Assembly: GCA_964629825.1 (NCBI GenBank)
Contig: CAZVUW010000012.1
Span: 1-46,987 of the forward strand
Reading direction: 5' to 3'
DNA length: 46,987 bases
Origin: CAZVUW01 sp964629825
GTDB taxonomy: Bacteria > Actinomycetota > Nitriliruptoria > Euzebyales > Egibacteraceae
Position 1 is the stretch's first letter. Every line of letters begins with the position of its first letter. Below are positions 13,800-20,427 of this stretch, in pieces. Made by a program: the position numbers and the translations under genes. The notes beneath the pieces were generated by a model. The model saw nothing but the letters and a program-made list of their open reading frames with translations, searched no databases and was not told the DNA's origin.

Positions 13800-15595
13800 C
13801 CATGACTCCGCACCCGCGACGCGGTCTCCCCGTGCGCGGCCCGGCCCGACCGGTCGACCGCCACGTCGTCCGCCGCCTGATCTCGCTGCTGCGGCCGCAC
13901 GTCGGACGCCTGGCGTGGGCCAGCGTGCTCATGCTGATCGCCACCGCCGGCGCCCTGGCGCGACCGCGCCTGGTCCAGGCGGGCATCGACGACGGGATCG
14001 GCGCCGGCGACCTCGGCGCCCTGCAGATCGCGGTGATCGGCTTTGTGGTCGCCACGCTGCTCGGTGAGGGCGCCGGCGGCTGGCAGCGCTACGAGCTCGT
14101 GCGCACGGGCGTCCGCGTGATCACCGATCTGCGCACGCGCCTGTTCGGGCACCTTCTGGCCCTACCGCAGGGCTTCCACGACCACAACCGGCCTGGCGAC
14201 CTCATGAGCCGCGTCATCGCGGACGCGGAGACGCTCAGCGACTTCGTGACCTGGTCGGTCATCAGCTCGGTGCAGAACCTGCTGACCCTGGGCGGCATCG
14301 TGTGGCTGCTGCTCGCCACCGACACCCCGCTCGCCCTCCTCACCTTCCTGGTCCTGCCCTTGATGGGGCTGGCGACGGCGCGCTGGCTCAAGGCGACCCG
14401 GGAGCGCTACAGCGCCGTCCGCGCTGCGGTCGGTGATGTGTCCGCGCTGGCCGAGGAGTCCCTCGCCGGCATCCGGGTGGTCAAGACGCTCGGTCAGGAG
14501 GAGCACACCGCACGCCGCTTCGAGTCGGTCAACCGCGCCCAGATGCGCAAGGACCTCGAGACGGACCGGCTGAGCTCGGCCTTCTACCCGGTCATCGACG
14601 TCCTGTCCGAGCTGGCCGTCGCGCTGGTCCTCGGCTTCGGGGGTCTGCGGGTCCTGAGCGGCGAGATGCAGCCCGGCGAGCTGGTCGCGTTCCTGCTGTA
14701 CGTCGGGCAGTTCTTCGACCCGATCCGCGACCTGACCACACGGCTGGACAGCGTCCAGGACGCCGCCGCGGCGGGCGACCGGATCTTCGAGGTCCTCGAC
14801 GCCGAGGTCACCATCCGCGACCGTCCCGGCGCTATCGAGCTGCCGCCGGTCGCCGGGCACGTCCGGCTCGAGGATGTGACCTTCGGCTACAGCTCCGAGC
14901 GGCCGGTGCTCCACGACGTCTCGCTGGACATCCCCGCCGGTCACACGGTCGCCCTGGTGGGGGAGACGGGCGCGGGCAAGACCACCATCGCCCGCCTGAT
15001 CGGTCGGTTCTACGAGGTCCAGCAGGGCCGGGTGACCATCGACGGCCACGACCTGCGCGACGTCACCCTGACCTCGCTGCGCTCGCAGCTGGCCTGGGTG
15101 CCCCAGGAGGTCGGCCTCTTCAGCGGCACCGTTCGCGACAACCTCCGCTTCGGCGCGCCCAACGCCACCGACGCCGAGGTCGAGGAGGCCGCCCGGATCG
15201 TCGGCGCCGACGAGGTCTTCTCCGCCCTGCCCCAGGGCTACGACACCGTCCTGGAGGAGGGCGGCGGCGGTCTGTCGGCGGGGCACCGGCAGCTGGTCGC
15301 CTTCACCCGGGCGCTGCTGACCGACCCCGCAGTCGTGATCCTGGACGAGGCCACCGCCAGCGTCGACGTCGAGACCGAGGCGCGCATGCAGGCCGGGCTG
15401 CGGCGCCTGCTGGAGGGCCGCACCGCCGTGATCATCGCCCACCGGCTGTCCACCATCGTCGACGCCGACTCGATCCTGGTGGTCGACGGCGGCCGCATCG
15501 TGGCGCAGGGCACGCACTCCGAGCTGATCGCGGCCGGCGGTCGGTATGCCGAGTTGTACGCGGCGCAGGTGCAGCTGGAGGCGGCGCGCAGCTAG
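13796..15595 (+). CDS. ABC exporter subunit with catalytic ATP site (heterodimer partner 2)
   Basis: The product has 599 residues: a six-helix exporter domain, then an ATPase. Walker A is GETGAGKTT, Walker B ends LDEATAS with the catalytic Glu, and the switch His is present (IIAHRLST). Its signature is altered to LSAGHRQ (15272-15292) instead of LSGGQRQ. In the heterodimer this altered signature would face the defective Walker B of partner 1, while its own intact Walker motifs face partner 1's canonical LSGGQ, giving one working and one degenerate site. ATG 13796 overlaps the upstream stop. Family members export drugs, lipids or peptides; none is suggested here. Confidence 0.93.
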   Translation: MTMTPHPRRGLPVRGPARPVDRHVVRRLISLLRPHVGRLAWASVLMLIATAGALARPRLVQAGIDDGIGAGDLGALQIAVIGFVVATLLGEGAGGWQRYELVRTGVRVITDLRTRLFGHLLALPQGFHDHNRPGDLMSRVIADAETLSDFVTWSVISSVQNLLTLGGIVWLLLATDTPLALLTFLVLPLMGLATARWLKATRERYSAVRAAVGDVSALAEESLAGIRVVKTLGQEEHTARRFESVNRAQMRKDLETDRLSSAFYPVIDVLSELAVALVLGFGGLRVLSGEMQPGELVAFLLYVGQFFDPIRDLTTRLDSVQDAAAAGDRIFEVLDAEVTIRDRPGAIELPPVAGHVRLEDVTFGYSSERPVLHDVSLDIPAGHTVALVGETGAGKTTIARLIGRFYEVQQGRVTIDGHDLRDVTLTSLRSQLAWVPQEVGLFSGTVRDNLRFGAPNATDAEVEEAARIVGADEVFSALPQGYDTVLEEGGGGLSAGHRQLVAFTRALLTDPAVVILDEATASVDVETEARMQAGLRRLLEGRTAVIIAHRLSTIVDADSILVVDGGRIVAQGTHSELIAAGGRYAELYAAQVQLEAARS

Positions 15596-15628
15596 GGGCT
15601 CCCCACCCCCCACGCCAAGTTCGATCCC

Positions 15629-15673
15629 CCAGGTCGGTGTTGTTTTCGGCGGACATGTCCGCCGAAAACAACA
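15629..15673. repeat. Dispersed palindromic element, copy 1 (36-bp perfect palindrome plus CCAGGTCGG)
   Basis: TGTTGTTTTCGGCGGA, centre CATG and the exact reverse complement form a perfect 36-bp palindrome at 15638-15673. It is preceded directly by CCAGGTCGG (15629-15637). A near-copy with the same 9-mer beside it in the other orientation lies at 46221-46266. Copy 1 sits between the 3' ends of convergent genes, where a bidirectional termination or RNA-end role is possible. No U tract follows, so it is not a standard intrinsic terminator. It could also be a REP-like mobile repeat or a protein-binding site. Confidence 0.75.
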
Positions 15674-15707
15674 TCCAAGAGGTTGGGGGGGCGCGCGGGG
15701 GCGGGCG

Positions 15708-17036
15708 TCAGGTGTCCGCCAGGTCTGCGGGCGTGACCACCTCGCTGCCCGAGCGGGCCAGCACGCGCAGGTCCTCGGGGATGGGGTAGGGGCTGGCCTC
15801 GAGCGCCGTCCGCAGCCGTGCCCGCTCGGCGGCGCCGTCGATGCCGGTGGCCCAGTGCGCGCTGACAGCCGCCTCCGCGACCGAGCCGCGCAGGCCGAGC
15901 CCGTCCACGAAGTGACCGGCCCCTGCGGGCGGCCACCACGGGCCTACAGCGCAACCCGTCTCCCGGGCGAGCCAGTCGCGCGCCAGCGCCTGGAACGACC
16001 GCGCCTGGCTGGCCGCGACGCGGTCGCGGTTGGCGTGCAGGACCTCGGCTCCGCGGCCGAGCTCAAAGGCCTCGCGGTGCGGCTGGACGAGGCCCAGCCA
16101 CAGCCGCAGCAGAGGATCGCGCACCTGGTAGCGCACCCGCTTGGTCCGCCGCGGGTCCTCGCCCACGGGGGTGAGCCGGTCCACGAAGCCGAGGTTCTCG
16201 AGCGTCGCCAGCGCCGCGCTCGTCGTCGCCGGTGCCAGGCCGGCGCGCTCCCGGATCGCGCTGAAGCCGTCCGCGCCGAGCGCCACGAGCTCCAGCACCC
16301 GAGCAGGAGCCGATCCCGCCGCGAGTTCCTGCTGCACGACCGTGCCCTCATCGCCCAGCGGGGCGCCGGGCCCGTCCAGGAGGTCGGCGAGGTTCGTCAG
16401 CGCGTCGTGGCGCGCGTCCCACAGCGACAGGTAGCGCGGCATCCCGCCGACCGTGCACCAGGCCTCGATCCAGGCCTCGGGCTCGCCGCCGGTCAGCAGG
16501 CCCGCCTCGCGCCACGAGAACGGCTGCAGCCGCAGGTGGGCGTCGGCGCGGCCGAACAGGGGCGCGTCGGCCGCGACCAGCTCCTCCATCAGGCCCACGT
16601 GGCTGCCGGCGAGGATCAGTGACAGCTGCGTGTCGCCGCGGTGATCCCAGCGCGCCTGAAGCGTCGAGGGCAGCGAGGGATCGGCCTCGCACAGGTACGG
16701 GAACTCGTCCAGCACCACCAGCAGCGGCTCCTCGCGCGCCCGCGCCATCAGGTATCCGAGCGCCGCGTCCCAGGTCGGCAGGTGTCCGAGGTCGAGCAGG
16801 TCGCCGGGCTGCGGGGGCAGCACGGCCCGCAGCCGCTCCTCCAGCCGGCGCAGCGCCTCGGCCACCGGCGCGCGCGTCCCCGGCAGGAAGACCGACCGAC
16901 GTTCGCTGGCGAAGCGGTCCAGCAACGCGGTCTTGCCGACCCGCCGCCGGCCCGACACCACGACCAGGCCCGGTCGCTGCCCGCAGGCCCGCTCCAGCGC
17001 CCTCAGCTCTCGTTCACGGTTGACGAAGTTCGGCAT
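15708..17036 (-). CDS. Archaeal-type P-loop ATPase with C-terminal winged-helix/DUF234-like region
   Basis: The product has 442 residues from ATG 17036. It opens with FVNRERELRALERA, then Walker A GRRRVGKTALLDRF and Walker B LLVVLDEFPYL, then sensor-like LILAGSHVGLMEEL. These are typical of the ATPase family first described from archaea. After about residue 240 a winged-helix segment (FSAIRERAGLAPATTSAALATLENLGFV) and YQVRDPLLRLWL match the DUF234-like C-terminus. Members are DNA- or nuclease-associated ATPases of poorly known role, often patchily distributed. The gene opposes the ABC exporter and is flanked by a palindromic repeat and an imperfect inverted repeat, so it may have arrived by transfer; that is inference. 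The frame continues upstream, but those residues are low quality. Confidence 0.85.
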   Translation of the reverse strand: MPNFVNRERELRALERACGQRPGLVVVSGRRRVGKTALLDRFASERRSVFLPGTRAPVAEALRRLEERLRAVLPPQPGDLLDLGHLPTWDAALGYLMARAREEPLLVVLDEFPYLCEADPSLPSTLQARWDHRGDTQLSLILAGSHVGLMEELVAADAPLFGRADAHLRLQPFSWREAGLLTGGEPEAWIEAWCTVGGMPRYLSLWDARHDALTNLADLLDGPGAPLGDEGTVVQQELAAGSAPARVLELVALGADGFSAIRERAGLAPATTSAALATLENLGFVDRLTPVGEDPRRTKRVRYQVRDPLLRLWLGLVQPHREAFELGRGAEVLHANRDRVAASQARSFQALARDWLARETGCAVGPWWPPAGAGHFVDGLGLRGSVAEAAVSAHWATGIDGAAERARLRTALEASPYPIPEDLRVLARSGSEVVTPADLADT

Positions 17037-17042
17037 GGTCGA

Positions 17043-17048
17043 AGTTTG
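17043..17048 (-). promoter_or_regulatory. -10-like CAAACT for a leaderless ATPase gene
   Basis: On the reverse strand CAAACT, preceded by TG one base upstream, lies 6 bases before ATG 17036. No Shine-Dalgarno sequence is present. Confidence 0.3.
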
Positions 17049-17141
17049 GCACAGCCGAACGTTGAGGGGAAGGAGGCGGCGCGTGCTGAGCAACGGTTGC
17101 CCGGGCGAGGAGGTCGGGAGCACGCGAGTCAGGTGAAGTCG

Positions 17142-17208
17142 TATCCGGTTGAAATGTGGCAAGTTGACTCCGACAGGCGCGGTCAACCTGCCACTGAAAA
17201 TCCGGATA
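17142..17208. repeat. Imperfect 67-bp inverted repeat between menE and the ATPase gene
   Basis: TATCCGG (17142-17148) pairs with CCGGATA (17202-17208). After a 7-base mismatch, GTGGCAAGTTGAC (17156-17168) pairs with GTCAACCTGCCAC (17182-17194) at 12 of 13 positions across a 13-base centre. It lies downstream of menE and upstream of the ATPase gene. It may be a solitary mobile-element remnant (MITE or IS-end like) or a transcript-end hairpin. No transposase frame is present and no target duplication was identified. Confidence 0.6.
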
Positions 17209-17254
17209 TGTGCGCCGAGGCGGTCCAGAGCCGCCCGTTCCGAGGGCCCGGGGC

Positions 17255-18433
17255 TCAGGCAGGCGGGAGGGTGCCGAGGGCCCGGCGGTCGACCTTGCCG
17301 TTGGGCAGGCGGGGGAGGTCGGCGACCACGAGCACCTCGCGCGGCGCGGCGGGGGCGCCCAGGCGGTCGCGGACGGCGGCGCGCAGGTCCTTGGAGGCCG
17401 GTGGCGCGGCCGGGTCGGCGGGGAGGACTGCGGCGACGACGCGCTGACCCCACTCGGGGTCGTCACGGCCGAAGACGGCGACCTCGGCGACGCCGGGCAG
17501 GCTGGCCAGCACGGCTTCGACCTCGCCGGCAACGACGTTCACGCCGCCGGTGATGATCACGTCGTCGGCGCGGCCGGTGACATGGACGACGCCGGCCTCG
17601 TCCACCCGGCCGAGGTCGGAGGTGCGGAACCAGCCGTCGTCCAGGGCCGGGGCAAGCGGCTCGTCCGGGCGGCGGTAGCCGGTGAGCAGCATCGGGCCGC
17701 GGATGCGCAGGCGGCCGTCGGCGTCGGCGGCGACCTCGACGCCGTCCAGGGGCCGGCCGTCGTAGACGCACCCGCCGCAGGTCTCGGTCATGCCGTAGGT
17801 GGTCACGACCGGCGCGCCGGCGGCGCGGGCGCGCGCCAGCAGGTCCTGGGGGATGCGAGCACCACCCACCAGCAGCGCGCGCAGGCCCGCGAGATCGACG
17901 CCGGCCTCGAGCAGGCGGTGCAGCTGGGTCGGCACCACCGAGGCGAGGGCGGCGTCCCGCAGCGCCTCCTCGACCGCGCCCACGTCGAAGGGCTCAACCA
18001 CGACCGGCGCTAACCCCGACAGCCGCGCCCGCCACAGCACCGAGAAGCCCGCGATGTGGTGGGGCGGCAGGCAGGCCAGCCAGCGATCGCCTGCCTGCAC
18101 CCCCAGCCGCCTGGCCGCCGCCCGCCACGACGCATCCAGCGCGGCCGCGGACAGCACCACCGCCTTCGGCGCTCCCATCGTCCCGCTGGTGGCGATGACC
18201 ACCGCCGTTCCCGCCGGTGTCGGCAGGGGATCGGGCAGCGCATGCTCGACCCCGTCGGGACCGAGGACGGCGTCGGGACGCAGCCCCTCCAGCAGCCGCT
18301 GCACCCGTTCGCGCGGGGCCGTGGCATCCAGCGGCAGCACGGCCTCGCGGCGCTCGGCGTAGCGGGCCAGGGCCGCCACCAGATCGGGGCCGGGTGGCAG
18401 GTCGAGAGCCACAAGGCGGGTGCGTTCGGACAT
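17255..18433 (-). CDS. menE: MenE: o-succinylbenzoate-CoA ligase
   Basis: The product has 392 residues from ATG 18433, short for the acyl-adenylate family but within the range of compact MenE proteins. The phosphate loop is TSGTMGAPK (82-90). The adenylate motif TYGMTETCGG, the hinge region with GRADDVIITGGVNV and the late NGKVDRR with its catalytic Lys are all present. MenE activates o-succinylbenzoate with ATP and CoA in the cytoplasm, the step after MenC. It is divergent from menA-menC-menD, which supports the menaquinone assignment over a general fatty acyl-CoA ligase. An upstream in-frame GTG (18469) is less likely because a -10 element lies 7 bases before ATG 18433. Confidence 0.92.
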   Translation of the reverse strand: MSERTRLVALDLPPGPDLVAALARYAERREAVLPLDATAPRERVQRLLEGLRPDAVLGPDGVEHALPDPLPTPAGTAVVIATSGTMGAPKAVVLSAAALDASWRAAARRLGVQAGDRWLACLPPHHIAGFSVLWRARLSGLAPVVVEPFDVGAVEEALRDAALASVVPTQLHRLLEAGVDLAGLRALLVGGARIPQDLLARARAAGAPVVTTYGMTETCGGCVYDGRPLDGVEVAADADGRLRIRGPMLLTGYRRPDEPLAPALDDGWFRTSDLGRVDEAGVVHVTGRADDVIITGGVNVVAGEVEAVLASLPGVAEVAVFGRDDPEWGQRVVAAVLPADPAAPPASKDLRAAVRDRLGAPAAPREVLVVADLPRLPNGKVDRRALGTLPPA

Positions 18434-18440
18434 GTCTCGC

Positions 18441-18446
18441 AACCTA
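18441..18446 (-). promoter_or_regulatory. -10 element (TAGGTT) for leaderless menE
   Basis: On the reverse strand TAGGTT matches TANNNT and ends 7 bases before ATG 18433, with no Shine-Dalgarno site between them. Confidence 0.5.
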
Positions 18447-18475
18447 TGGCCGGCGAGGCGCCGGTGCACGTCGAG

Positions 18476-18481
18476 TAGCGT
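18476..18481 (+). promoter_or_regulatory. Candidate -10 (TAGCGT) for the menA-menC-menD operon
   Basis: TAGCGT in the menE/menA divergent region is the same hexamer as the -10 proposed before menJ. It lies about 25 bases before the AGGAGGAG site at 18505. No convincing -35 box was seen. Confidence 0.35.
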
Positions 18482-18515
18482 TGCGGATCACCGCAGGGCC
18501 GCACAGGAGGAGCAT

Positions 18516-18554
18516 TTGAGCGCGGGTCGTCGAGAGCCGAGGCCGAGCAGGTGA
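18516..18554 (+). CDS. Possible 12-codon leader peptide coupled to menA
   Basis: A strong AGGAGGAG (18505-18512) stands 3 bases before TTG 18516, which opens a 12-codon frame (MSAGRREPRPSR) ending at TGA 18552-18554. The final A of that stop is the first base of the menA ATG, giving a TGATG junction. No menA-frame start codon is within reach of this ribosome site. This suggests a coupled upstream ORF. The alternatives are chance, or a frameshift in the assembly that has detached the true menA start. Confidence 0.35.
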   Translation: MSAGRREPRPSR

Positions 18555-19447
18555 TGGCTGCCGTCTGGGTCGAGGCTGCGCGGCCGCGCACGCTGTCTGC
18601 GGCCGTGTCACCCGTGCTGGTCGGCACCGCCGCGGCCGGCCGCGTGATCCTCTGGCGGGCCGTGGCCGCCCTCATCGTCTCGATCGCCGTACAGGTCGCC
18701 GTCAACTACGCCAACGACTACTTCGACGGCGTCCGCGGCGTCGACACCGCCGAGCGGGTCGGCCCGCGCCGGGCCGTTGCGGCGGGCCTGGTCGAACCCC
18801 GGCAGATGCGCACGGCCGTGTTCGTCGCGCTTGCCGTCGCGGCGCTGGCGGGCATCGCCCTGGCGGCGGCGACCACCTGGTGGCTGCTCGGCGTCGGCGC
18901 CGCCTGCTTCCTGGCCGCGCTGGGCTACAGCGGCGGCCCGCGGCCCTACGCCTCGGCCGGCCTGGGAGAGCTGTTCGTGTTCATCTTCTTCGGCCTGGTC
19001 GCCACCGTGGGCAGCGCCTTCGTCCAGGTCGAGGAGATCCCGCTCGCCGCAGTGATCGCGGCCGTCCCGGTGGGGCTGCTAGCCGTCGCGATCCTCATCG
19101 CCAACAACCTGCGCGACCTGGCGACCGACTCCGTCGCCGGCAAGCTCACCCTGGCCGTCCGCCTGGGCGAGCGTGGCACGCGCCTGCTCTACGCCGGCGT
19201 GATCGTCGCCGCTCTTGCGACCGTCCCGGCGGTCGGCCTGGCAACCGACTCCGCGGTGGCGGGCCTGCTGGGGCTCGCCGCCGTGCCGCTTGCGGCCGGG
19301 CCGGTCCGGGCTGTCCTGGCAGGGGCGATCGGACCGCGGCTGATCCCGGTCCTGGTGGGAACGGCACGGCTGCAGATCGTTCTCGGACTGCTCCTCGCCG
19401 CAGGGCTGGCCCTGGCCCTGCGTCCCCCGTTCGAGGTGCTGCCATGA
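18554..19447 (+). CDS. menA: MenA: 1,4-dihydroxy-2-naphthoate prenyltransferase
   Basis: The product has 297 residues from ATG 18554; GTG 18551 is an alternative. About eight or nine membrane helices are visible. The two Asp-rich prenyl-diphosphate sites of the UbiA superfamily are NDYFDGVRGVD (54-64) and NNLRDLATDSVAGK with following TLAVRLG, both typical of MenA rather than UbiA. The enzyme joins 1,4-dihydroxy-2-naphthoate to the polyprenyl tail, which the synthase at 45145-46182 could supply, giving demethylmenaquinone for MenG. The gene has no ribosome site of its own directly upstream and may be coupled to the small frame before it. It overlaps menC by 4 bases (ATGA). Confidence 0.93.
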   Translation: MAAVWVEAARPRTLSAAVSPVLVGTAAAGRVILWRAVAALIVSIAVQVAVNYANDYFDGVRGVDTAERVGPRRAVAAGLVEPRQMRTAVFVALAVAALAGIALAAATTWWLLGVGAACFLAALGYSGGPRPYASAGLGELFVFIFFGLVATVGSAFVQVEEIPLAAVIAAVPVGLLAVAILIANNLRDLATDSVAGKLTLAVRLGERGTRLLYAGVIVAALATVPAVGLATDSAVAGLLGLAAVPLAAGPVRAVLAGAIGPRLIPVLVGTARLQIVLGLLLAAGLALALRPPFEVLP

Positions 19448-20427
19448 GGGGCGCCGAGATCAGGGCGTTCCGCGTGCCCCTGCGGGTCCGCTTCCGCGGC
19501 GTCACACACCGCGAAGGCCTGCTGCTGCGCGGAAGCTCCGGCTGGGGCGAGTTCGCTCCCTTCCCTGACTACCCGCCGGCCCGCGCCGCCCGCTGGCTCG
19601 CTGCCGCGCGCGAATCAGCCGAGGGCGAGTGGCCGGCACCGCTGCGGGACCGCATCCCCGTCAACGTCACGGTTCCGGCGGTGGCCCCCGCCGAGGCGCA
19701 CGAGCTGGTCGCGTCATCCTCGTGCAGCACCGCCAAGGTCAAGGTCGCCGAGCGGCGCGCCCCCGGTGCCGCGGCGCGCCCCTTCGCCGACCTGCTGGCC
19801 GAGGATCTCGAGCGGGTCGAGGCCGTGCGCGACGCCCTGGGGCCCGGCGGGAGGATCCGGGTCGACGCCAACGCGGCCTGGGACGTCGACGAGGCGGCCC
19901 GGGCCATCAGGGCCCTCGACCGCTACGACCTCGAGTACGTCGAGCAGCCGGTCGAGTCCCTGACGGACATGGCCGAGCTGCGCCGCCGCGTCGACGTGCC
20001 CCTGGCCGTCGACGAGTCCATCCGCACGGCCGATGACCCCCTCCGCGTGGCCGGCCTGGAGGCGGCCGACCTGGTCGTCCTCAAGGTCGCACCGCTCGGG
20101 GGAGTGGCGGCGGCCATGGCCGTGGCCGAGGCGTGCGGGCTGCCCGTGGTGGTCTCGTCGGCGCTGGAGACCTCGATCGGCCTGTCGGCGGGGCTGGCCT
20201 TCGCCGCCGCCCTGCCCGAGCTGCCGTACGCCTGCGGGCTGGCCACCGCAGACCTGCTCGCCGCCGACGTCGTCGCCAGCCCGCACCGGGTCGTCGACGG
20301 GGCCATCATCGTGCGTCGCCCAGAGGTTGACGAGAACGCGCTCGCCGCCGTCGAGCTGTCCGAGGCCGAGGCCGCCGCGCTGCTGCGCCGGCTGGACGAG
20401 GCCGAGCACGCCGGAGCCGCCGCATGA
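19444..20427 (+). CDS. menC: MenC: o-succinylbenzoate synthase (enolase superfamily)
   Basis: The product has 327 residues. The catalytic Lys pair is in AKVKV (K98, K100). The Mg2+ ligands are D141 (RVDANAAW), E167 (VEQPV) and D190 (VDES), and the second-side Lys is K214 (LKVAPLGG), so the full enolase-superfamily set is present. The short capping domain and the position between menA and menD identify the substrate as SHCHC, dehydrated to o-succinylbenzoate. Its start and stop codons overlap those of menA and menD by 4 bases each, indicating coupled translation. Confidence 0.94.
   Translation: MRGAEIRAFRVPLRVRFRGVTHREGLLLRGSSGWGEFAPFPDYPPARAARWLAAARESAEGEWPAPLRDRIPVNVTVPAVAPAEAHELVASSSCSTAKVKVAERRAPGAAARPFADLLAEDLERVEAVRDALGPGGRIRVDANAAWDVDEAARAIRALDRYDLEYVEQPVESLTDMAELRRRVDVPLAVDESIRTADDPLRVAGLEAADLVVLKVAPLGGVAAAMAVAEACGLPVVVSSALETSIGLSAGLAFAAALPELPYACGLATADLLAADVVASPHRVVDGAIIVRRPEVDENALAAVELSEAEAAALLRRLDEAEHAGAAA

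Noticed and set aside
15611..15640. GTTCGATCCCC-like sequence as a tRNA T-arm
   Set aside because: No matching T-stem, acceptor stem or anticodon arm could be built around it.
15638..15673. Calling the 36-bp palindrome a standard intrinsic terminator
   Set aside because: Neither strand has a U tract after the stem; the T- and A-rich bases are inside the stem. A termination role is possible but not shown.
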